A stretch of DNA of 64,000 bases. It comes from Dromiciops gliroides (taxonomy: Eukaryota > Chordata > Mammalia > Microbiotheria > Microbiotheriidae). The notes beneath the pieces are model-generated. The model was not told where the DNA came from, searched no databases, and saw nothing but the letters and a program-made list of their open reading frames with translations. Within the stretch, counting starts at the first letter, position 1. Each line of letters begins with the position of its first letter. The position numbers and the translations under genes were made by a program. Of the stretch, positions 23,801-35,800 are shown in pieces. The DNA lies in NCBI RefSeq assembly GCF_019393635.1, contig NC_057862.1:679132814-679196813 (forward strand). Reading direction: 5' to 3'.

Positions 23801-26800
23801 GAGTCCTTCCTTCCCTCTGTTTGGAGGGGTTGAGGATGGACAATGGAGAGATCCCAGATCCTCCCAGATCCTCCCTATAAGGAGGGCTCCCAGGGTAGCC
23901 ATCTCAGAATTTCCCACTTGGCTGAAGGGCCTCATCATGCTGTCAGGCAACTATCCTCCCTTCCTCTCTTTTTTCAGCTTCCTTTTCTTTACCCCCCCCC
24001 ATTAGATTCCTTGAAGGCGGGGGTGGGAGGGGGCTGTCTTTTGTCTTTGTATCCCCAGTGCTTAGCATAATACTTGGCACATAGTAGGTGCTTAATAAAA
24101 TACTCCTCTCTTTATGTTTGAGGCAAAAATTGAGATATAGAAATTAGGTAAAAGAAGCAGAAGAATACAAGTATCTGTAATTGGACAGGAATGAGGAAGA
24201 ACAGACCTTTCCTTGGAACTTCCCTTGGTTCTTAAAGAGCTCAGTATAACCAGTAATTTCAGTTCGACTTTTCGGTTCCTAGAATTCTGTAGGGGACCAG
24301 TGACCCTCCATGATCTCTCCTTTCACTGTTGTAGCTCAGTCTTCCTTTCATTTTAAACCATCAATCAGTCCTTTCAGTGTCAATTGTTACAGTTTTTGTC
24401 ATGTCACTGATTTGTTCCTTCTCATTAATTCTTGGCCCAGCTGGAAGGGTGTCCTTCATTGCTACTCCTGTTCAACTCTGGAAGTTTCCACTCTTTTTGT
24501 CCCAAAGACAGTGTATGTCTCCTTAAGAACTCCTGGGGCATGACCTGAGTCGGCTTCCTAGCTCAAAGGTCACAATTGCTTCCAAATTGTTCTCAAGGCT
24601 AATAGGGGAATAATTATCTTTCTGAATTGGAAATCCCAGGATGTCAGTGAATTCTTAAACTATCTTGATAAAAAAAAATCCAACAGATTATGCCAGACTA
24701 CATTTCTTTTTTTGACAGGTTTATTATAAAGAATGAATTTTAAAAAACACTTTACAAATATGATCTGACTTGATCCTCACAACTACCCTGGGAGGGAGGT
24801 GCTATGCTCATTCCCATTTTACAGATGAGGAGACTGAGAGAGGTAATGTCAATTGTCTAGCTTCACACAGCTAGGGAGTGTCTGACGCGGTATTTGAACA
24901 AAAGGGTTGGGCACTCTAGTATAAGAACCCCTGTCATAGGGGGCACTGTTGTCAATGTATAAGCTCTATTCAGCTCCTTGATTCTATAGCCCCTCTTCCC
25001 CCTCTGAGGTTCTGTGGTTGGATTCTGTTCCATATGCCTGTGGTACTAAGGGAATTTGGGCAGCAAGTTAATTGTGGGAACTGAGTGAACTACACTGACT
25101 CTTTCTTTGGACTCAGTCCCCTTTCTAATCAATTATGGGTCTAGTACAAATTCTATCTTGTGAAGAAAAGTTTGTTTGGTTGTGGGAATTGGGAGAAAAC
25201 TCTATTGCATTGTTTGAATCTAGCCCTGTGTGGCTGGGATGCTGGACCGCCTCTACCTGCTGCTTAGGTACCCTTAACTAAGGACCTAGGAGCCCAATCT
25301 GATCCAAAGATTGATGCAAGGAATTTCCACACAATTATACATCTCAAACAGCCTACATGTCATCTCAAAACTGACTCTGTACTCATCACTCAATTATAAT
25401 TTCCATGTTCCTTTGATTGTTTACAGACCCAGGGGGGGAATGGGAGACCTTTTCTGAATTCAGAGAATTGCACTTGTTCACTCTTCCCCTCCAAATTTGG
25501 AAAGTCCTATTGTTGTACTGTTTCCTTTTAATTAATTTTATTTATTTGATTGTTTTTAATATAGAAAAATCTGTCTGCCCCTGTCCTGAGCTGAGGAAGG
25601 AGCCTGGTCCTGATTTGTTAGGCAATTGGCATGCATTGCTTAATAAATCAACATGGTCGGAAGATGGAGCCTTTGTTACCTTTGTCATTTCATCTTTCAC
25701 CTGCCACACTTGGAATCTCCCCATTTCCTTTATTGAGAGTCTAGTGGGCAAGAAGACTTTGCTCCGATCTCCCCTCTTCTCTTCCTCTTTCTCTCCCATG
25801 GCCTGTTATTTGTGCTGTATGTGTGTGAACATGTGTTTGCCCATGCGTGTGCATGCGTGCGCACCACAGACCTGCTCTTCCTTCGAGGTCACTGAAGTCA
25901 GGTTGGAGTCCTTAGACACACAGAACTGTTGAGCCTCCTCCCAGGACTTTTTTACATCGGAAAAATAGTACATATTCCCATCATGCAGCTTCCAGCCTTT
26001 AGACGTGTATGTGAGGACAATCCCTTAATGGTCAGGAGAGAGACAACATGTGAATAGAGGCTGCAGATCATGCCAGCCCAGAGGTCCAGAATCTTTTAAG
26101 TTATGGCTTCCTTTGGCAAGCTAGTGAAGCCTGTGGATTTCTTTTTAGAATAATATGCATAAATTGAAACACATAAGGTTACAAAGGAAACTCATTATAT
26201 TGAAATACATCTATCAAAACTTATTTTAAAAAGTTCACAGACCCCCGGTTATGACTCTCTGAGAGATGATAGATGGGAGGAGGTGAGAAGGAGGAAGCCT
26301 ATGAGACTAACGGGAGGTCTCCTTCCTCCCTCCATCTCCCCTGGTGTAGAGGTCACCTACAAGGCTTTGGGAATTCTCAAACACCCGATTGAGACCTCTG
26401 TGTCTCCAGAGGTGGTGTGACCCCAAAAGATGTGGCTGAAGGAAGGAGAACCACAGTAGCCAAATGTGGCTTGGGGACCCATGAGTCTGACAAGGATTTT
26501 GAGATCCCAGAGATGGACAACAAGAGCCTCATAGGAAAAGGAGGTTGGACGTTTGTGGTTTGCTTTTGGGACAAAAGCTCTAAGCTCTCGGACCAGAGGC
26601 CACATCAGACTGCGCCCCTCCCAGTTTGAGCCACATGGATTGTGGCCAATCAGAGCCTGACTGGACAGCAACTGCCCAGGAGGCATCTTAACCAGTTTTC
26701 TGGATGTCCTTACATGAAGAGCCAACATTCCAAGGGAGAAACTAGTAAATATCTAGATCCCCTTTACATGGTGATTTATGGGAAATGATGGCAGTGGTGG

Positions 26801-29800
26801 CTCATAGTGGCCAAGAAAAATCAGCACTGCTCACAAGTGGGAAAGACAAGAGAAGTTCAGATAGGCCTGAGGCCAAGCTGCCAGATGGGCCCCTTAGCTG
26901 GGGGAGGTTGGGTAATCCCAGGGAAAGACACACATATGGACAGACAAGTGGTCTGGGGATAGCAGGCAGGAGGCAGGGAGCCGGGTCTTTTGTCAAAGAA
27001 CTTGGCAAGTTGGTGATGGTGGGTTACCCCGTGGTAACAGGTGCCAACCATCTCAACACTCTGGCATGGAGAAGACTAAGTGGTCTCATGGGGCAAGGTA
27101 TCGTTAGTGTGACTGTTATTGGACTTATCCCAAAGGAGGAGTCTGTTTCAGCCCACAGGACGGAACTTCCACAGGTTGTCTTCAGACTTACAGTATTTAT
27201 ATTGAAGTGCTCGATAGGAAGCATTGAGTTTCTCCAAACGGCTCTTTTCCAATTCCATATCCCCAAAGGTTGAGTTATCAATGGAGCTGCAGGACGCTGG
27301 TTTCCCATGTAGCCATAGGCATGTGTTTTTCCATGAGTCTAAATATTGTACACAAACAGGGGAGATGGGGGAGGTGCAGGGCAGGCTCCCGTGACTACCT
27401 TTCAATTTCTGAGAAAAGCCAGAAAGGGGAGAATAGGATCCAAGCCAAGGTTGGTCTGGTTGTTGATGACCGTGAGACAACAGGAGCAGATCTAGATCTA
27501 AAAGGAGCCTCGGAGGTCATCTAAAGTACAACTCCTTCATTTTACAGATAGAGAAACTGAGGCAAAGGGAGGTTAAATGATTTACCTAAAATCACACAAG
27601 TAATACACAGCAGAGTCTGGATTTGAACCTGGGATCTCTAACAATACCCAGATCTCTTTCCATTATACAAGACTGTAATGGTGACTGTGTGCTATCACAG
27701 AAATGACAGTCACCTCTAACATTCTGAAAATAACAATCACTCCCCCCCCCATACACACACACACATATTTGTGGGGAGACAAGTATCCTAGATCCTTTTC
27801 AGTCATTTGGAAGCATCTCTGGTTAGCTACTTTCTCTTAGACTTTGCTTTCTTCCTGTTAGACCAGGAAGAAACAGAGGTTTGAGGTCCAGACCTGACCC
27901 TCCCCCCCCCTCCCCCGTCCATCCCAGGGACTTACACAGAACAGTCACAGCTGTCAAGGAAGCCACTAGCATCAGAGCCAAGAGGATGAGGACAGCATAA
28001 AGGATCCTGAGATTCTTGTAGGCTGGTTGTGTCTCTGTGTTTGTCTCTGCATTTTGGGAGGAAAGAAGAGGGAAATAGCTTCCAAAGTCAGAGCAGGCTC
28101 TTTGTCTCCATTGAAGCCGACTGGCCCTTGTGGGCCTAGAGAAGACTGAAGGGAGACCCAGAGGTTTGTTTTTTCCCCATAAAAGTATTTTATTATTTTA
28201 CAGTCACAGGTGAAGATTGTTTTCAATATGTTTTATAAGATTTCTAGTTTCTTTTTTAATTTCTTTTTTCTTTTTTTTTAAGATTTCTAGTTTCAAATTT
28301 TTCTCCCTCCCTCCCCCCTCCCCAGGACAGCAAAAAATCTGATATAGGTTATATATGTACCATCACATTAAACATATTTCTGCAATAGTCCTGCTATGAA
28401 AGAAGAATCAGAGCTAAAAGAAAAACAACAACACCAAAAACAATAGAAATAGTAGGGTTCAATCTGCATCTAGATGCCACAGTTGTTTTTTTTTTCTGGA
28501 TGTGAAAGCATTTTCCATCATGAGTCCTTTGGAACTATCTTGGACCATTGTATTGCTGAGAAGTCTATCACAGTTGATCAACACATAATGTTGTTGATAC
28601 TGTATACAATGTTCTCCTGGTTCTGCTCATCTCACTCATCATAAGTTCATGCAAAAAGAGCAGCTACAAATATTTTTGTACATGTGGAGACCCAGAGTTT
28701 TATCAGCTTTTCAGGTCTGTTTTCTGTTCCCTCTTTTTTTTAACTGTCTGTTTTATTTTCCCTACTTCCTTTCTTACTTCTTCTGTGGCTCTCTCCCTCT
28801 TTCATACATATGTATTCATTTATGCAAACCTGATTATTTTTGGATAGACATGTTTGTCTGTAGTGGTCACACTAGCTCTGTCCAAATGCAAAAACTAATT
28901 TCTGATCAATAAAAATTGGCCGTCGGGGCAGCTAGGTAGCACAGTGGATAAAGCACCGGCCCTGGATTCAGGAGTACCTGAGTTCAGATCCAGCCTCAGA
29001 CACTTACTAGCTGTGTGACCTTGGGCAAGTCACTTAACCCCCATTGCCCCGCAAAAAAAAAAATAAAAAAAAAATTGGCCGTCATGGGGCAGCTAGGTGG
29101 CACAGTGGATAGAGCACAGGCCCTGGAGTCAGGAGTACCTGGGTTCAAATCTGGCCTCAGACACTTAACACTTACTAGCTGTGTGACCCTGGGCAAGTCA
29201 CTTAACCCCAATTGCCTCACTAAAAAAAAAAAATTGGCTGTTGTGACTTCTAATAACAACAGCTAATATTTCTAGAATGCTTGAAGGTTTGCAAAGTGCT
29301 TTACATATGTTATCTCATTTGATCCTCAATTGTCCCGGGACGGAGGGACTGTTATTATCCCCATTTTATAGATGAGGAAATTGAGGCTTTAAGGGACATG
29401 CCCCACATCACAGAACTAGTAAGTATCTGAGGCAGGATTTGAACTCAGGCCAAGCTGGCTTGTTTGAATGGGAGGTACAAGAACTCTGAAGCTTAAACCC
29501 TTCTGAATAATGATCAAGAAATCCAGTGACCACTTTAGATCAGCACAAGAGGTCAGTCAAAAGCTATGGAACAATAGGAGAGGGGACCACCAGCAAAGCT
29601 AGTTAGTTCTAGAATCAGCACACAGTAGCCTCCCAACAGGAACAGAGGTGGGTGAGGGGCATGGATAGTGAAACGAGTCAAGAGTATGTATAGCCTGCAA
29701 GGCTTTTCATCCAGAGGCAGCAAGAACAGACCTAGAAAGCCCAGGGTGAGGAGGAAGCCCCTGGGTGGGGACTTTCAAAGCTCTGGAGACTGGCATGGGC

Positions 29801-32800
29801 AGCTCCTAGCATATGGCTCCATCACTCAGAACTGGACAACTCATGTCTGGGGGCTCTGAGGTGTATGACGCTCTGTCCTGAGATGCCACGGAGCAGCTCC
29901 CTGAACCTCAAAGATCAAATGGGAGGGGGGAGAAGGTTAACACCAGCAGGGATAGCAGCATAGGTGACCAGGTGACCCAGGTCAAATCAACAGGGTCAGC
30001 CACTCTGCCAAAATTTCAGAAGAGAGTAGAGCCTAGCTCTAACACAAAGCCCCAGTTCAGGAAGTAAAGCTAGACAGATAAATAATTCAAAGCAAACAAT
30101 GACCAGCATAAAAAAATGACCGTAGATGTAGGGATCCTTCAAAAGATGGAGTAACTTTCTAAGAACCACAAGCAGAGACTAGAAGAAAAAATAGATTTTC
30201 CAGAAAGACTATGTGAATACTTAAAAGAAATCAAGCAAGAGACAAAAAAATGGAATAAAAACTCTGGAGGAAAAACTAGGAAAGAAAATAAGGAAAGAGA
30301 AAAAAACCTCCAACATTATCTAAGAAATGGGCTCCTAGGGGCAGCTAGGTGGCACAGTGGATAGAGCACCGGCCCTGGATTCAGGAGGACCTGAGTTCAA
30401 ATCCGACCTCAGACCCTTGACACTTACTAGCTGTGTGACCCTAGGCAAGTCACTTAACCCCAATTGCCTCACAAAAAAAAAAGAAAGAAAGAAAGAAAAA
30501 GAAATGGGCTCCTAAGCAGCTAGGGGGTTAGGAAGACCTGAGTTCAAATCCAGCCTCAGACACTTACTACCTGGGTGACCCTGGTAAGTTGTTTAACATC
30601 TCTCAGCCTCAGTCTTCTCAATTGTAAAATGGGGATATTAACAGCACCTAGTACCCAGCATTGTTGTGAGGGTCAAATGAAAGGTAAGGAACAGGGAACA
30701 CACAGGTGTTGAAAAAAGGAAGAAGCGGGGATAGAACTTGTTATTTCTCATACTCAGAAGAAAAGGACACAAACATGAAGGAAGGGGTGGAGGGAATGGG
30801 CATCATCTGAAATGGACAAAGGAGTCTGAAACAAAACAAATTCGTGAAAAGAGAAGATGATGAGAATCTAAGCAGGTGACATGTTGTCCTCAGACAACTG
30901 GGGGATAACTGAACAAATGTGGTGTATGAATGTAGTGGAATATTAGTTAAGAAATGATGAAAAATACAATGTAAAAGAATCCTAGGTAGTATGAACTGAT
31001 GCAGAGTGAAGTGAGCAGAACCTAGAGGGTGATTTATACAAGGTTAGCAACATCATAAAAAATTCAAGAGGCTTAAATTTAATATTTTATTCCCCCCCCC
31101 CAGTTACTTGTGGAAACAATTTTTAACATTATTTTTTCCCCAAATTTTGAGTTCCAAATTCTTTCCCTACCTACTGTATTTTGACATAGGTTATACATGT
31201 GTAGTCATGCAAAACACATTCCATGTAAGTCATGCTGTGAAAGAAAACAGGCAAAAACCCCTCCCAAAATAAAGAAAAAGTATCTTTGGTCTGCATTCAG
31301 GCTCCATCAGTTCTTTCTCTGGAGATGGACAGTATCTTTTTTAACACATTTTTTTTTAAATTATAAAAGTATTTTGTTATTTTCCAGTTACATGTAGAGA
31401 TAGTTTTCAACATTTATTTTTTATTTATTTATTTTTTTTGCAGGGCAATGAGGGTTAAGTGACTTGCCCAGGGTCACACAGCTAGTAAGTGTCAAGTGTC
31501 TGAGGCTGGCTTTGAACTCAGGTCCTCCTGAATCCAGGGCCAATGCTTTACCACTGCGCCACCTAGCTGCCCCTCAACATTTATTTTTATAAGATTTCTA
31601 GTTTCAAATTTTTCTCCCTCCTGACAGTATCTTTCATTATGTGTCCCTCAGAATTGTTTTAGATCATTGTCTTGCTGAGAATAGCTAAGTTACTCATAGT
31701 AGGTCATCATACAATATTGCTGTTCCTGTGTACAATGTTAAAAAATTTGAGGTTTAACAACTCTGATTAATAAAATGATAAACTGTGTTTCTGGAAAACC
31801 CATGATAAAACAGGTACTCACTTCTTGACAGAGGCAATGCTCTCAAGATGCAGAAAGCTATTTATATCTATCTATCTGTCCATCCATCCGTCCATCTGTC
31901 CATCTATCTATCTATCTATGAACATTGCCAACTATGTAGATTCATTGTGCTCAACTGTATTATTTATTACTGTTTTTTTCTTTTGTTGTCATAGTTTTTA
32001 ATTGAGGGTACCAAGGGAAAGGGGTTATTAATAGTGATATTTGGGGCAGCTAGGTGGCACAGTGGATAGAGCACCGGCCATTGATTCAGGAGGACCTGAG
32101 TTCAAATCCGGCCTCAGACACTTAACACTTACTAGCTGTGTGACCCTGGGCAAGTCACTTAACCCCAATTGCCCTGCAAAAAAAGTAGTGATATTCTCTC
32201 CCCCTCCAAAAGAGGGACACGGAAACATTTTTTTAAATGCACGGAAGAGACCAGAAGGCAGCTCAGAGGGAAACACAGCCAAGCAGGACCATTTTGAAAG
32301 TAACATATAGAATTTCTTATATAGTGTTTTAAATGCAAGTGGTATAAATTAGAGATTCATAATTCATAGAGAATTCTTTGTGTTCTCTGTATATGCAAAT
32401 ACTCTTTCTTTAGTGTTTAAATTAACAACGAAACAAAAGATAAAACCAGGCATTGTGATGGTACCACTTTTAGAGAATCAGTTATATAATTTGAGAGGTC
32501 ATAATGTAAATACAGTCAGGTAACGTGACATAGTGGATAGAAGGCTTTCTTTGAAGACAGGAAAATCTGGCTTTGCCTCTTCCCTCTGACACATATTAGC
32601 TACGTGACCTTGGTGAAGCTCCACCATACCTCAGCTAATTCTCAGACATGCTCAGTACCAGATGGCTTGTCATCTTGTCATCTCTACCTTCTCAATATCT
32701 CCTACACACCCCCTACTCTCTGCTTACCCAACTACCCCCCTAATTTAGACCCTCATCTTTCCTGGTCTGTTGCAATAGGCTCCTAACTGGTGTTCCTGCC

Positions 32801-35800
32801 TCTAGTCTTCCCCTTCAGCTGCCAAAGTGATCTTCCTAAAGTGCCTTTACTCAACTCCAACGGCTTCCTTTTACATCCAGGATCAAATGTAAAATCTACT
32901 GTTTTTTTGTGGGGCGGGACAATGAGGGTTAAGTGACTTGTACAAGGTCACACAGCTAGTAAGTGTCAAGTGTCTGAGGCTGGATTTGAACTCAGGTCCT
33001 CCTGAATCCAGGGTCAGTGCTTTATCCACTGCACCACCTAGCTGCCCCATAAAATCTACTGTTGACAGAAGTCAGGAAAACCTAACAATCAGGAAGACTT
33101 GGATTTGAATCTCACCTATGTGACTCTAGTCAAGTCATTTAATTCTTAGAGCCTCAGTTTCCTCACATGTAAAATGACCAGGGTGTTGAACTAGATGACC
33201 TCTACTAGGTTTCCCCTTCTGACTCTGATTCTTAATTCTTTGGACTTTGTTCTCCCACAAAATCCCAGCAGTCCTTGGCTGGGTCTCCACAGGTCCCACT
33301 TATCTGCCTCCACCTGAGTTTCACCTAAACTCTTCAAACCTTATTTACTGAGAACCCCCCTGCATTCTGAGCAAGTCTTTCATGGGCTGTGGTTTGAAGA
33401 AGAGGCTAGATTTGTTCTTTTTGATCCTAGAGGGCAGAAGAGGAGCAATGGAAGGTGCGAAAGGTCAGTTAGGCTTGAGGTGGATAAAACCTTCGTAACA
33501 CTTTGTAGGCTCCCCCTCCTAGAGAGGAGATTCTGGATCACCACTTGTTGGCTGGCTCAAAGCTGGGATTACTTTCATCTAAAGGGTAGATTTAACAGCA
33601 GCTGAGGCTCCTTCTAACCAACCTTCAGATTTTGTGATTCGGTGACTTTTGCTTTCCATCTTGTAGGGAGGCAGCATAGCTGGCCATGGAGACAGGAAGA
33701 CTCGGGATAGAATCTCACTTCTGACACATACTGGCACAAGTCACATCACCTCTCAGTGCCCAGGAAACTACCTAAGACTAAGTTGCAGGGCACATGATAA
33801 TCAGCATTGGCAGAGGGAGTTTCCTTACCCAGAGAATTTTAGGACGATGAAATCTCAGGATTTGACCAAGACAAATTGTGAAGGAATACAATGAAAACAA
33901 GGATTCTCCAGAGTAACTCTCTCTTTCTTGTTAAATTCTAAGTTAAATGGAAGGAATGACTGATGTAACATTAGCCTGCTCCAGGGAATGGCCCCATGGG
34001 CCAATTCACCCACATTTATGTCATGTTAAAATAAGCCTCCAAGTTTAGGATTGAAGAGAAAATGCAGCAGTGACCTTTTCCCTCTCCAAGATAGTCACAA
34101 CAAAGAAGCAGAAATCAGTCTTGTCAGTAAGAGCCCAGATAGAGATATTCGTCAAGACAACTTATATGAACTAATGAAGAGTAAGTGAGCAGAATGAGGA
34201 GAATATTGTGCACAGTAATAGTAACATTGTATAGTGATTAACTGAATGACTTAGCTATTCTCAGCAATATACCCCAAAGGGGTAGAGATGAAGAAAACTA
34301 TCCATCTCCAGAGAAAGAACTGATGGATTCTGAATGCAGATTAAAGCATGCTTTTTTCCATTTTTTCCATTTTTTTTGATCTGTGTTTTCTTCCACATGA
34401 GTAATATAGAAACATGTTTTGCATGACTGAACACAATATAATCTATCAAATTACTTACTGTCTTAGGGAGGCAGGGGAAGGAGAAAATTTGAAACTCAAA
34501 AAATAAAAAAAAAACCCAATGTTAAAAATTTTTGTCATTGGGAAAAATAAAATATTTTTGATTCTCTAAAAAATAAATAAGACATATGCTCATGGTTCAT
34601 CACCAATCCTCAGTAGATAATGGTGGGAGGGGGACTTCTCAAGGGCAGGTTCATCTCCCTAACCCACAACCTCAACCTCTCTCAAGAAGATTAATGAAAG
34701 GACATTTCACAAAGCTATTTTTATGGAAAACAAGGATGAAGAAGGCATAAAAATAACAGAATTCTAACTACGTAAATTAAGAGGCTTTTGCATGAATAAA
34801 GTCAGTGAGGACAGAATTAGAAGGGAAATGATAGATATTTAATAATACGACTGATCATAGCTAGCATTTAAGGTTTGTGAGGCACTTTAAAAATATTGCC
34901 AGTGAGGCAGAGCCAAGATGGTGCAGGAAAGGCAGGAAGTTGCTTGAGTTCTCTCCAGTTCCTCTTGAAACAACTTTAAATTAGCCCTAAAAGTGAATTC
35001 TGGAGCAACAGAACCCACAAGAGGATGGGGTGAAACAATTTCCAACCCAAGATAATGTAGAAGGACTGCAGGAAAGGTTTGTTTTGCTTGGGTAAAAGGG
35101 AAATGAAGCCCAGTGCAGGTGGTATCCACATAAGCCAGTGGGAGGTTCCCAGCCATAGCACAGATGAGCAACCAAAGCCTTGTGCCCCAGCTCAGCAAGA
35201 TAGCAGCACAGTGGGTTAGCCATGAGGCCTCTAGCACAGCAGGCTAATGGCCAGGCCCACAGGCTGATGCAGCAGGCATTTCTATGATAGCACACAGGCC
35301 TCTGGTCCAAGAAGCTTGAGATAATGCCTTCTTTGCGCCAGGAGGAGAACTCAACTTTAAAAGTCATGAAATTGGTTGGAAAATGGGCACCCCCCCCAAA
35401 AAAAAAAGCCCTGACCATAGAAAGCTGTCCTCAGAAGAGGACAAAAATGTCAAAACACCTACATGCAAAGTCTCGAAGAGAACTATGAATAGACTTAGGC
35501 CCCAAAATACCTCCTGGAAGATCTCAAAAAGGATTTGAAAAATCAAGTAAGAGAGGTAGAACAAAAATTGGGAAAAGAAATGAGAATTGTTCCAGAGAAT
35601 CATGACAAAAAGGCCAATAGCTTGGTAATGGAAGCACAAAAAATGGAAAAAGATGTACAACAATTTACTGAAGAAAACAACTCCTTAAAAAAGTAGAATT
35701 GGCCAAATGGTAAAGGAGAAATGAAAATCTGATAAGAAAATGACTCCTTAAAAATTAGAACTGGGCATTTCTCTCTGTTTTAGAACCCCACAATAAACCC

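Larger units (their letters stand above)
21034..25871 (-). other. Lectin intron 4 (4.8 kb)
   Basis: It holds a MAR1-like SINE (21797-22012), L2-like 3' ends near 22960-23055 and 24000-24110, and a MIR-like piece (24720-24920). The rest (21060-21790, 22020-22950, 23060-23690, 24110-24715, 24925-25400) shows no recognised repeat or exon. Confidence 0.7.

Noticed and set aside
25417-25932. Open frame of 171 codons on the + strand
   Set aside because: It is antisense to lectin exon 4 and lacks any recognisable domain.
27148-27191. Read-through of the neck frame past the exon 3 donor
   Set aside because: A perfect GTAAGT donor at 27191 with correct phase ends the exon; the extra residues are intronic.
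31197-31397. Frame spanning an L1 3' end
   Set aside because: L1 untranslated sequence read antisense.
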